Assembly: GCF_014396385.1 (NCBI RefSeq)
Contig: NZ_CP060716.1
Location: 372,001 to 436,000 of the forward strand
Source: Leucobacter denitrificans
GTDB taxonomy: Bacteria > Actinomycetota > Actinomycetes > Actinomycetales > Microbacteriaceae
Length of the DNA: 64,000 nucleotides
Reading direction: 5' to 3'
Shown: piece after piece, positions 38,057 to 46,188 of the stretch
Layout: the number at the start of each line of letters is the position of its first letter
How positions within the stretch are numbered: the first letter of the stretch is position 1
Made by a program: the position numbers and the translations under genes
The notes under the pieces: model-generated
Seen by the model: the letters and a program-made list of their open reading frames with translations, nothing else
Databases searched by the model: none
Told to the model about the DNA's origin: nothing

Positions 38057-38098
38057 CGCTGGTGTACGTACGCAGAGATCTGCATGCGTACACCAGCG
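38057..38098. terminator. Hairpin between the convergent topoisomerase genes
   Basis: A 12-bp perfect stem (38057-38068 with 38087-38098) with an inner loop that can form a competing short stem. There is no T run, so terminator activity is likely but not proven. Confidence 0.6.
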
Positions 38099-38108
38099 CA
38101 TTGGTGTT

Positions 38109-40577
38109 CTACGGGGTTTCGCCAATATAGGTCACTGACCCTTCGAGCGGCGAGCCTGATCCGTCACGTTTGCTCATCGTCTCTGGCAGCTTTCTGGCGG
38201 TGCCATCTGTTGACAATGCTCTGGGCTGTCCCGTGCCCACCCACGCAGCTGTGAGCCCGGATTCGCCCTTCAGGAATCGCTGAGCACGCACCCCGCCCGT
38301 GGCGCGACCCTTCGCAGGGAACTCGGACCACGCGGAGATTTTGCCCGACGCGCCGCCTGTGCCGATCAGGGCATTCTCATCGGAACTCTCTGCAACAGTA
38401 ACTACATTGGCTTCAGCATCTGCTTCAATAGCGGTCGCAAACAGAATCTTTGCACCCAATCCCAGCTTCATCCCGGCCATTCCACCCGCAGCTCGCCCCT
38501 GGGGCCGAACCGCAGAGGCCGCAAATCGAAGCAATTGAGCATCGTTTGATACGGCGGCAAACTCAGTCTCATCAGGTGCAAGGAAGGCTGCGACAACTGA
38601 ATCCTGAGGCTTGAGCGTGATGACTTCAAACGACGGCCGAGCAGGCAAGTCGGTGAGTATTACTCGCTTGACAACACCTTGGGTCGTAAAGACTCCGACC
38701 GGTGTCTCAGTGTCGAGCGGCACGACACCCACCACTTTCAGTTTCTTGTCCGTCAATCCGAGGTACTCATTGAGTCGAACTCCTGCGGAGAACGCGATCG
38801 ATGCCGCGGGAACGAGCGGAAGATCTACCGGAGTAAATCGGTGCAGCGTTCCGTCAGAGAGAATCGCACCGATTTCTCCTCGGACCGTCGTGTCAACCCT
38901 CGCACTCACGGCGCCATGCTTGGTCGCGCGGGAAGTACCTCTCGGGGTGTCAAGCGCCTCGGGGTCACGATCCACACGCAGTGCGCGACCGGTTGCAGAC
39001 AGCATGACGGTACACGGAGTGTCTGCGACCTGTAGTTCGTCTGCGGAGACTGTGGAACGCGCGGGCTTCGCTATGGCGCCGGTAAGTAGAGTGCGGCGCG
39101 GAGTGCCGTAAGCGGCCGATGCTGCATCGAGCTCCTGCGCCACAACGTCACGGAGTCGCTCCTTGCTGCCAAGGATCTCGAGGAGGCGTTCAATTTCGGC
39201 CTGGAGTTCATCGCGTTCGGCCTCAAGCTCGACACGAGAAAACTTAGTAAGCCTGCGTAGACGAAGCTCAAGAATGTATTCTGATTGCGCTTCAGACAGG
39301 TCGAACACCTGCATAAGACGTTTGCGCGCCTCGTCTGCGTCATCACTCGTGCGAATAACCTGAATGACTTCGTCAATGTCAAGAATTGCAATGAGTAGGC
39401 CCTCGACAAGATGCAACCGATCTTTGCGTTTGCGGAGCCTGAACTCACTGCGGCGAGTGATGACGGAGAGGCGGTGGTCAAGGAACACCCGTAGCATCTC
39501 ACGTAGCCCAAGCGTCTGTGGTTGCCCATCGACGAGTGCGACAGAATTGATGCTGAACGAGTCTTCGAGCGGTGTATACCGGTACAACTGAGCGAGTACG
39601 GCGTCGGGGGAGAAGCCTGTCTTCAGCGTGATCACAAGCTTCAAACCGTTCTTGCGGTCTGTGAGGTCAACGACATCAGTGATGCCCGAGAGCTTCTTCG
39701 CGTCGACGCCCTGCTTAATTTTCTCGATGACGCGTTCGGGGCCCACGAGGTACGGGAGTTCGGTGACTACGAGCCCGGTGCGCCGCGCCGTCAGCTGCTC
39801 AATCGAGACCTTGGCACGCGTGCGAAAGGCTCCGCGGCCGGTTCGATACGCATCCTTCACTCCATCGAGCCCAACAATCGTGCCGCCACCAGGCAGGTCC
39901 GGGCCAGGAATGAACTCCATCAGGTCTTCGACCGTGGCTTCAGGGTGGTACAGCAGGTGTTTTGCACCCTCAACAACCTCGATCAGGTTGTGCGGCGCAA
40001 GGTTGGTAGCCATACCCACAGCAATTCCGCTCGCACCGTTCACGAGAAGGTTTGGTACAGCAGAGGGCAACACGTCGGGCTGCATGATCTGGTTGTCGTA
40101 ATTCGGAACAAAGTCGACGACATCTTCATCGAGCGACTCGGTCATGCCGAGTGCCGCACCCGCCAGCCTCGCCTCGGTATATCGAGATGCCGCCGGACCG
40201 TCATCAAGCGAGCCAAAGTTGCCGTGGCCGTCGATGAGGGGAAGGCGCATCGCAAAGCCCTGTGCGAGCCGAACGAGTGCGTCGTAGATGGACGAATCAC
40301 CGTGCGGGTGCAACTTGCCCATCACTTCGCCAACAACACGGGCAGACTTCACGTGACCCTTGTCTGGGCGCAGACCCATGTCGGTCATCATGTAGAGAAT
40401 GCGACGCTGCACCGGTTTGAGCCCATCGCGTGCGTCGGGAAGTGCGCGCGAGTAAATCACAGAGTATGCGTACTCGAGGAACGACCCCTCCATCTCTTGC
40501 GAGATGTCGATGTCTTCGATGCGTTCGCCGTGTGTCTCGTGGGCGGTGTTGGAGTCAAGTTCAGTGACATCGGCCAT
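38109..40577 (-). CDS. parC: Type IIA DNA topoisomerase subunit A (topoisomerase IV-like)
   Basis: 822 residues. Winged-helix breakage-reunion domain with R-R-I-L-Y, K-S-A-R-V-V-G-E-V-M-G-K and H-P-H-G-D-S-S; catalytic Tyr133 in A-A-S-R-Y-T-E-A-R-L. A C-terminal beta-pinwheel follows after about residue 490; I see no Q-R-R-G-G-K-G GyrA box, which fits a decatenating ParC-like enzyme. It pairs with the subunit B gene at 35.9-38.0 kb. Its ATG is one base from the furthest upstream ATG of the divergent phosphodiesterase gene, so its promoter lies inside that gene. No Shine-Dalgarno. Confidence 0.92.
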   Translation of the reverse strand: MADVTELDSNTAHETHGERIEDIDISQEMEGSFLEYAYSVIYSRALPDARDGLKPVQRRILYMMTDMGLRPDKGHVKSARVVGEVMGKLHPHGDSSIYDALVRLAQGFAMRLPLIDGHGNFGSLDDGPAASRYTEARLAGAALGMTESLDEDVVDFVPNYDNQIMQPDVLPSAVPNLLVNGASGIAVGMATNLAPHNLIEVVEGAKHLLYHPEATVEDLMEFIPGPDLPGGGTIVGLDGVKDAYRTGRGAFRTRAKVSIEQLTARRTGLVVTELPYLVGPERVIEKIKQGVDAKKLSGITDVVDLTDRKNGLKLVITLKTGFSPDAVLAQLYRYTPLEDSFSINSVALVDGQPQTLGLREMLRVFLDHRLSVITRRSEFRLRKRKDRLHLVEGLLIAILDIDEVIQVIRTSDDADEARKRLMQVFDLSEAQSEYILELRLRRLTKFSRVELEAERDELQAEIERLLEILGSKERLRDVVAQELDAASAAYGTPRRTLLTGAIAKPARSTVSADELQVADTPCTVMLSATGRALRVDRDPEALDTPRGTSRATKHGAVSARVDTTVRGEIGAILSDGTLHRFTPVDLPLVPAASIAFSAGVRLNEYLGLTDKKLKVVGVVPLDTETPVGVFTTQGVVKRVILTDLPARPSFEVITLKPQDSVVAAFLAPDETEFAAVSNDAQLLRFAASAVRPQGRAAGGMAGMKLGLGAKILFATAIEADAEANVVTVAESSDENALIGTGGASGKISAWSEFPAKGRATGGVRAQRFLKGESGLTAAWVGTGQPRALSTDGTARKLPETMSKRDGSGSPLEGSVTYIGETP

Positions 40578-40580
40578 AAT
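40575..40580 (+). promoter_or_regulatory. -10 hexamer for the phosphodiesterase-family gene, overlapping the parC start
   Basis: CATAAT lies 7 nt before the ATG at 40588 and includes the parC start codon on the other strand. On the minus strand TAGCAT lies 10 nt before the parC ATG. The two promoters overlap. Confidence 0.4.
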
Positions 40581-40587
40581 GGACTAC

Positions 40588-41847
40588 ATGCTACCGACTG
40601 CCACAGACAACGGCGGAAGGCTTGCCGCACTTCTCCCAACTGGGCTGCTCGCAATAGCGAAATCGCTTGAAAACGGCCCTCGAGAACTGGTCGAGAACGC
40701 GGTCGGTGCTTCGATAGGGCGAGAAGAATTCCAACTGCTTCGCGAGAGGCTTCCGGCAATACGCTCGCTCGTAGTAATCATGGTCGACGGGCTGGGTACA
40801 GCGAACCTCAAGGCGCGTTCAACCCACGCGCCAACGCTTGCCTCGCTCTCACAGCGCCGAATAACGACGGTGTCTCCCTCAACCACCTCGGCCGCAATTA
40901 CGACTCTCACAACGGGCAAACTGCCCGGTGAGCACGGTCACATCGGGTATAAGATCCGCCACCCTGAACTTGGAATCATCACCTCTCTTCGAGATTGGGA
41001 ACATATTCCCGATGTTCGAGCCTGGCAACTCGCACCGACACTTTTTGAACTTGCGGCGAGAGCTGGAATTCGGTCATCGGTTTTCGGGCGCCCTGCTCAT
41101 GCTGAAAGTGGGTTCTCGAGGGCGGTGCTCACGGGCGCAAGTTATATTGGTGGATCGCGAATCGCAGATCGATTCGCCGCAGCCAAAAGTTTCATCGCAA
41201 ATGAGGATGCCGCACTCGCGTACGTCTACATTGATGAGCTGGATCGAGCCGGTCATAAGAGCGGTTGGCAAAGCGAGAGCTGGGCCGAGCGACTCGAGCA
41301 GCTTGATGCTGCGCTGGCGGATTTCCTTGTCGGTCTACCAGCAGACACCGGGGTCGTACTCACCGCTGATCACGGCATGGTCGATGTCGAAGCGCACCAG
41401 CAAGTAATATTTGATCGTAATTCGAGCGAGTTTTCTGATGTGGTTGACGTTGGGGGTGAGCCTCGATTTAGAAGCTTCTACTTGCGCGAAGGCTCGGATC
41501 CACACCCATTTACGGAATGGCTGCGACGCATCGAAGGAAAGCGTGCCTGGGTTGTAACGAGGGCGCAGGCATTTGAGTCTGGTGTATTCGGTAACACGAT
41601 CGGTCCAGGAGTACCGGAACGGACAGGCGACGTCTTGCTTGCTGCGCGGGGTCAGTGTGCTTACTACATGACCGACGACGATCCACAGTCGTTCAACATG
41701 GTGGGTCAACACGGTTCATGGACTGATGAGGAGCGCGGAATACCGCTCATCCTTGCAGGTGACTTTGCGGGAAGCGGCTACGCGAAAGCTGTCGAATCGT
41801 ATGCGCAGGCGCGCGATACATTCGATTTGGGGCACTCGCGAAGCTGA
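40588..41847 (+). CDS. Type I phosphodiesterase/nucleotide pyrophosphatase family protein
   Basis: 419 residues of the alkaline phosphatase superfamily. Metal and nucleophile motifs: M-V-D-G-L-G near 62, S-P-S-T-T-S-A-A-I-T-T-L-T-T-G (nucleophilic Thr) near 90-105, Y-I-D-E-L-D-R-A-G-H-K-S-G, T-A-D-H-G-M-V-D, and G-Q-H-G-S near the end. Such enzymes hydrolyse nucleotide diphosphates or phosphodiesters; the substrate is unknown. No signal peptide is seen, so it is probably cytosolic. ATG 40588 is preferred because of the leaderless-type spacing; ATG 40579 is in frame too. SepH is convergent with a 3-nt gap. Confidence 0.85.
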   Translation: MLPTATDNGGRLAALLPTGLLAIAKSLENGPRELVENAVGASIGREEFQLLRERLPAIRSLVVIMVDGLGTANLKARSTHAPTLASLSQRRITTVSPSTTSAAITTLTTGKLPGEHGHIGYKIRHPELGIITSLRDWEHIPDVRAWQLAPTLFELAARAGIRSSVFGRPAHAESGFSRAVLTGASYIGGSRIADRFAAAKSFIANEDAALAYVYIDELDRAGHKSGWQSESWAERLEQLDAALADFLVGLPADTGVVLTADHGMVDVEAHQQVIFDRNSSEFSDVVDVGGEPRFRSFYLREGSDPHPFTEWLRRIEGKRAWVVTRAQAFESGVFGNTIGPGVPERTGDVLLAARGQCAYYMTDDDPQSFNMVGQHGSWTDEERGIPLILAGDFAGSGYAKAVESYAQARDTFDLGHSRS

Positions 41848-41850
41848 GGC

Positions 41851-43011
41851 CTAAGCAGGGTCGTCGTCGCTGCGCGTACCGAAAAGGATGTCGTCCCAGC
41901 TCGGAATCGATGAACGACCGCGTCGAGATTGCTTCGAGTCGCGCTTTGAGGGCTCGAGCCCAGAGATGGGCAATGCATTTTCGTCACCTCGTTCGGCGAC
42001 AGTTTCCGATGTTTCGACGGCTCGAATTGTGGATCCGCTGGGGCTCTCTGAATCGTCAGCACTAGCGTCTGCACTCTCTCCTGAGACACCTGCCGTTCCC
42101 CAGATGTTAGCGGCTGCGCCGGTGCGTTCTGGGGGAGTTGACTCGTTCTGCGCCGAGCGCTCACCCCGTCGGCGGCGAAGCGCGTCAAGCAGATCAGCTG
42201 TCTCACTTAACTCGTCGCCGCTCGCGTCGGTCTTCACGGCGAGCTGATCAATCTCGCGGCGACGTTCATATTCTTCGTCATCGTCTGGTTTGGAAGCAGC
42301 GCTCGTTGCCTCCGCACTCGAAGGTTCTGAGTGCTGCTCCTCAATGTCGTCGCGGTTCAGTAGTGCGTCAGGATCGAACGCATCTGAATCGAAGCGTTCG
42401 CGCTGGTCATTGTCAACAGCGCGGAGCTTGGGAATGAGCCTGTCACCCACGTCCCCAACTTTGGAGAGGTTCGTAGCGTCAGGAGAGAGGGGGTTGAGCA
42501 CTCGCTTTCGATGATCAAAGCCCCAAATTGCATCGTGATCACCGTCCCGTGTGTCGAAGACGAGACCGATCATCCAGCCAGCATTCTCGTCGCGCCAGGA
42601 GCGCCAGGTGCTCTGCTGATTTCCAAGTCCGATAAGCCGCTCTGCGATGACTTCACCGAAGCGTTGCTCATCACCGCGATCGCCGGTGTCAGATGATGGA
42701 TCGGTTCTCACCGGCACTGCGTGTGCCAGGTCCAACATGTAGCGCTGCTCTGCGCGAACCGGCTCTTCGAAGCGCTCAACGTCGCTTTCCTCAAGTCCAG
42801 TCTCGGCTGCGACTTCTGCGCGGGTTTTGCCCGAACGCAGCATCGCCTGAATTTCACGCGGACGTACTGAGAGCGTGCCCATTGATTTCTTGCTGAGTTG
42901 TCGGACTTCATTTGCTGCTAGCTCGTCAACAACGAAACGATATTCCTCGCCGAGTTCGTTGGCGAGGATGAGTGCGTTGTCTTCGCGTCGTACTACGCGC
43001 AGTTCATCCAT
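41851..43011 (-). CDS. sepH: Septation protein SepH (DUF3071)
   Basis: 386 residues. The N-terminal DUF3071 domain (about 1-170) includes a helix-turn-helix-like part, L-S-V-R-P-R-E-I-Q-A-M-L-R-S-G; the C-terminal half is acidic, low complexity and likely disordered, ending in S-I-P-S-W-D-D-I-L-F-G. In Streptomyces, SepH binds FtsZ through its C-terminal part and helps Z-ring assembly. The ATG at 43011 has AAGGGA upstream and replaces a longer frame to 43104. Divergent from the DUF4193 gene; the 188-nt gap holds a TTTCAA/TACAGT promoter-like pair and a GTTCG..CGAAC palindrome. Confidence 0.9.
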   Translation of the reverse strand: MDELRVVRREDNALILANELGEEYRFVVDELAANEVRQLSKKSMGTLSVRPREIQAMLRSGKTRAEVAAETGLEESDVERFEEPVRAEQRYMLDLAHAVPVRTDPSSDTGDRGDEQRFGEVIAERLIGLGNQQSTWRSWRDENAGWMIGLVFDTRDGDHDAIWGFDHRKRVLNPLSPDATNLSKVGDVGDRLIPKLRAVDNDQRERFDSDAFDPDALLNRDDIEEQHSEPSSAEATSAASKPDDDEEYERRREIDQLAVKTDASGDELSETADLLDALRRRRGERSAQNESTPPERTGAAANIWGTAGVSGESADASADDSESPSGSTIRAVETSETVAERGDENALPISGLEPSKRDSKQSRRGRSSIPSWDDILFGTRSDDDPA

Positions 43012-43199
43012 TGCAGATCCCTTCGGTGTTCGCTCAAGCGTGTCACAGCAAAGTGAATCGACCCGGTATTGACCTGGGCGAGTGTGCGGAACTTTTCGTT
43101 TCAAGGATGTTCACAGGTAGTACAGTTTGCGTTCGGGCGAACATTCAGGCAGACTATGGCCGCTCCCTTACGCCAGACGCAAGAAATTAGCAGGAGAAC

Positions 43200-43493
43200 A
43201 TGGCAACTGATTACGACGCACCACGCAAGAACGACGACGAAGCTGCTGAGTCGATCGAAGCGTTAAAAGAACGCGGTCCGTCGAAGGGCAGTTCGTCCAT
43301 TGACTCCGAAGATGCGGACAATCCGAGCTTCGATCTCGGCGGGTCCGATCTCTCTGATGTCGAGCTCGATGTTGTCGTTCTGCCGCAGCAGGCAGATGAA
43401 TTTACTTGTGTGAATTGCTTCTTGGTGCGTCACCGCTCACAGCACTCACGCGACACTGATCTCGGACCAATCTGTGTGGAGTGCGACGCCTAA
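43200..43493 (+). CDS. DUF4193 family protein
   Basis: 97 residues, acidic N-terminus and a C-terminal zinc-knuckle-like pattern C-V-N-C ... C-V-E-C. DUF4193 is an actinobacterial family of unknown function, found between sepH and dut in most members. ATG at 43200 has AGGAG 6 nt upstream. Its last two codons and stop lie inside the first copy of a 60-bp repeat that is duplicated just downstream. Confidence 0.88.
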   Translation: MATDYDAPRKNDDEAAESIEALKERGPSKGSSSIDSEDADNPSFDLGGSDLSDVELDVVVLPQQADEFTCVNCFLVRHRSQHSRDTDLGPICVECDA

Positions 43494-43626
43494 CAAGAAA
43501 ACGCATCGCGTTTTCGTAGGCGTCGGTGCCGCCCCTGCGGCAGCCCACGGAGCGTAGCGCGGGGTGGACGCCTAACAAGAAAACGCATCGCGTTTTCGTA
43601 GGCGTCGGTGCCGCCCCTGCGGCAGC
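43485..43626. repeat. Tandem duplication of a hairpin unit after DUF4193
   Basis: An identical 60-bp block occurs at 43485-43544 and 43567-43626 (offset 82). Each block starts with a nested palindrome (40 nt: outer arms GACGCCTA/TAGGCGTC, inner arms around AACGCATCGCGTT) and a short GC stem. The first copy includes the DUF4193 stop and probably acts as terminator; the second copy may do the same for DUF3093. Confidence 0.9.
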
Positions 43627-43633
43627 TTGACCG

Positions 43634-44089
43634 TTAGCCTTTCGGCCGAATTGCCTCTGCGAGTGCGAGCGGCTTGCGGCTGGTGATGATCCAGTACGGA
43701 GTCGGATCGTTCTCATCTGCGATTTCGAGCTTCAATCCCATGTGGATCCACCCTCGAACGAGTAAATAGTTGCGCGCGTCGGCGTCTTGGCCGATCGATT
43801 TACGCAAGAGTTCGGAACCGAGCGGCTCTATCTTGCCGATGAACTCGACTGGAATGACCGCTCGGCCAGCTTGCAGCTGACCTTCGCTTACTTCAATGAT
43901 CGGGCTCAGCGCAAAGAAGATGATTGCGATAACAACGTACATCGCAATAGCGGTTGGTATGGCTGCTTGCGCGTTGATCGGCATCATTATTAGGGCAACT
44001 GCGGGAATCACCAGCAACCACGCTACAAAAAAGCCGAACCCGGGTACGAGGCGCTCTCGATAATGCGCATTGCTTGTCTCAGCAGTCAT
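43634..44089 (-). CDS. DUF3093 family membrane protein
   Basis: 151 residues with two membrane segments (about 19-40 and 45-65), then a cytosolic domain ending A-L-A-E-A-I-R. DUF3093 is an actinobacterial family without known function, here beside dut as usual. ATG at 44089 is preceded by GGGAG and by GATAAT 6 nt upstream. The longer frame to 44281 overlaps dut on the other strand. Divergent from dut. Confidence 0.85.
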   Translation of the reverse strand: MTAETSNAHYRERLVPGFGFFVAWLLVIPAVALIMMPINAQAAIPTAIAMYVVIAIIFFALSPIIEVSEGQLQAGRAVIPVEFIGKIEPLGSELLRKSIGQDADARNYLLVRGWIHMGLKLEIADENDPTPYWIITSRKPLALAEAIRPKG

Positions 44090-44172
44090 GCTCCCATTAT
44101 CTCGATAACTCTCGCGGCAAATCTGTGCGCTCTTGGAGCGGGGATCAACACGAGGTTCTGACGTTAATCCGA

Positions 44173-44178
44173 TAGCCT
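44173..44178 (+). promoter_or_regulatory. -10 hexamer for leaderless dut mRNA
   Basis: TAGCCT lies 6 nt before the GTG at 44185; no ribosome site. Confidence 0.42.
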
Positions 44179-44184
44179 GGGTGA

Positions 44185-44628
44185 GTGACTGACCTCGTAG
44201 AGATTCCAATAATTGCGGATCAAGTTCCGAAGTACGCGCACTTTGATGACGCCGGTGCAGATCTGTGTGCCGCAGAAGCACTTACGATCGCGCCGGGCGA
44301 GCGCGCTCTTGTTTCGACTGGCGTGGCGATCGCACTGCCAGAAGGGTATGCGGCGTTTGTCGTGCCGAGAAGTGGGCTTGCGGCCAAGAAGGGAATCACT
44401 GTGCTCAACTCGCCGGGCACGGTTGACGCAGGTTATCGGGGGGAAATTAAGGTCACCCTGCTGAACACCGATCGTTCAGAACCATTTGAGGTGGCCATTG
44501 GCGATCGGATAGCCCAGATGATTGTGACCCCTGTCAGCCGGGCGGTTTTTGTTCCGGTGTCTGAGTTGTCAGAAAGCGTGCGCGGTGCTGGGGGCTTTGG
44601 CTCCACCGGTGTGAGCGCACACGCATAG
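44185..44628 (+). CDS. dut: dUTP diphosphatase
   Basis: 147-residue trimeric dUTPase that hydrolyses dUTP to dUMP and keeps uracil out of DNA. All five motifs are visible: [29 protein letters not shown], and C-terminal [10 protein letters not shown]. The GTG at 44185 appears leaderless. It starts a plus-strand run dut-DUF3710-DUF3159; DUF3710 begins 35 nt after it. High confidence. Confidence 0.95.
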   Translation: MTDLVEIPIIADQVPKYAHFDDAGADLCAAEALTIAPGERALVSTGVAIALPEGYAAFVVPRSGLAAKKGITVLNSPGTVDAGYRGEIKVTLLNTDRSEPFEVAIGDRIAQMIVTPVSRAVFVPVSELSESVRGAGGFGSTGVSAHA

Positions 44629-44663
44629 GTCCGTGCTGACGAAAGTTTCGAGGAGACGAACAC

Positions 44664-45343
44664 ATGAGCGACGAAGAATTGACTGAGAACTTAGCAGCAG
44701 AAGAGGCCGTTGAGGAGACTGAGACCCAGGAGCCAAGTCCTGAGAAGTCTGCGCCGGAGGATCGCGAAACCGCTGGCCCATTCGATATCGCTGAGGTTCC
44801 CGCGATGCGACCCTACGTTGATCTCGGTGGCATCAAGATCGCTCCTCGCGAGGGTCTGCAGATGCGGCTTGAGGTAGACGAACGCGCGAAGCGTGTCGTT
44901 GCGGTTTCACTCGAATACTCAGGATCGCTACTACAAGTGCAAGCGTTTTCCGCCCCGAAGACGAGTGGTTTGTGGAACAAGATTCGTGTAGACCTTACAA
45001 CCCAGCTTGAGCAACAAGGCGCTGCGGTCGAGGAGGAAGCCGGTGCTCTTGGCCCAGAACTCGTGACGAAGACGAGTGTGCCAGAGGACCAGGGCGGTGG
45101 CACGCGGATTGTGCGATTCATTGGTGTCGACGGTCCACGTTGGACGCTTCGTGGCGTATTAATGGGGGCCGCGGCGCTTGAGGCTGAGGCACGAGAAAAC
45201 ATGTTCGAGCTGTTCCGCGAAATCGTTGTGGTTCGCGGAGATTCACCGATGCCCCCGGCGACCTTCTGCCTATGCGCGTACCCGCGGGAGTTCAGGCTGG
45301 TCAGCAGGTCGCACAGCAGAACGGCAAGTCGGCACAGGCGTGA
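44664..45343 (+). CDS. DUF3710 family protein, C-terminus frameshifted as written
   Basis: Actinobacterial DUF3710 family, function unknown, conserved between dut and DUF3159. As written the frame runs to 45371 with an unlikely Arg/Ser-rich tail. A C run at 45252-45256 has 5 Cs; with 6 the frame continues into a family-like end (D-L-L-P-M-R-V-P-A-G-V-Q) and stops at 45341-45343, overlapping the next start as GTGA. The restored protein has about 226 residues: an acidic N-terminal tail (1-40), then a domain starting at V-D-L-G-G-I-K-I. ATG has CGAGGAG upstream. The restored operon coupling supports a one-base sequencing error. Confidence 0.82.
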
Positions 45344-46125
45344 GCGATCCACACCACGAACCTGCAGCTGACGATTCTGGGTTATCAAACTCAGAACAGG
45401 TTTCGCGCGGGATCGGTGCTCAGGCGCTGAACGGAAGCATCGCGCGTGCGGTGCGCGCAGGGGCCGAAGGCCAAGAACTGACCGCGTCTGGCGTGTTTGA
45501 AGCAATCGGAGGCATTCGCGGGATATTCGAGGCGATTGTGCCGAGCTTGGTGTTCATCGTGCTGTACGTGTTCACTCAAGATGCGCGCCTTTCTGCGCTG
45601 GTTCCTGGAGCCATGGCTGTACTTCTCGTCATCTTTAGGCTCATTCAGCGTGAGACAGTGGTTTCGGCGCTCTCTGGAATGCTCGGTGTCGGTATTGCAG
45701 TGCTCATCACGCTGATCACTGGGCGCGGGGTGGATTATTTTCTCTCGGGATTCATCACCAACATTGCCTGGGCGGTCGTGTTGATTGGTTCGATTCTCGT
45801 GGGTCGGCCGATCATCGGTCTGATTGCGGGCTTCATTGACGGTGACACGAAGAAGTGGCGGATCGAGCCGAGACTCCGTCGGGCTTCAACTTGGCTGACG
45901 GTCATGTGGCTTGGGTTATTTATCGCGCGGCTCGCTGTGCAGCTTCCGATGTACCTTTCGGAGCAGGTCGGGGCCCTGGGCGTTGCTCGCATTGCGATGG
46001 GGATACCGCTATTCGCGATCGTACTCATTGCTACGTGGTTTGGGATCCGAAAATTTCGCTCTTCATCAGATGATTCAAGCGGCGAGAATGGCGTAATCTC
46101 GGGAGAGAACACCCCCTCGAAGTGA
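45340..46125 (+). CDS. DUF3159 family membrane protein
   Basis: 261 residues, about six membrane segments between residues 55 and 235, with the family motif F-E-A-I-G-G-I-R-G near 50 and L-V-G-R-P-I-I-G near 145. DUF3159 is an actinobacterial membrane family of unknown function. GTG at 45340 overlaps the restored DUF3710 stop by 4 nt. The longer frame to 45178 lies inside DUF3710. It is followed by acnA after 63 nt. Confidence 0.85.
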   Translation: MSDPHHEPAADDSGLSNSEQVSRGIGAQALNGSIARAVRAGAEGQELTASGVFEAIGGIRGIFEAIVPSLVFIVLYVFTQDARLSALVPGAMAVLLVIFRLIQRETVVSALSGMLGVGIAVLITLITGRGVDYFLSGFITNIAWAVVLIGSILVGRPIIGLIAGFIDGDTKKWRIEPRLRRASTWLTVMWLGLFIARLAVQLPMYLSEQVGALGVARIAMGIPLFAIVLIATWFGIRKFRSSSDDSSGENGVISGENTPSK

Positions 46126-46157
46126 AAGCAGAACGCTCCGTGACGGTGTAGGATTTA

Positions 46158-46171
46158 TCTTGACATCGAGA
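46158..46171. promoter_or_regulatory. Imperfect palindrome upstream of acnA
   Basis: TCTTGACATCGAGA matches its own reverse complement at 10 of 14 positions and lies 17 nt before the acnA start, just 5' of its ribosome site. It could be an operator or part of a promoter; no regulator is assigned. Confidence 0.35.
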
Positions 46172-46188
46172 GACTTTGGAGGAACCTC

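Noticed and set aside
43130..43165. LexA/SOS box before DUF4193
   Set aside because: The palindrome is GTTCG-GG-CGAAC, the reverse orientation of the actinobacterial SOS box GAAC-N4-GTTC.
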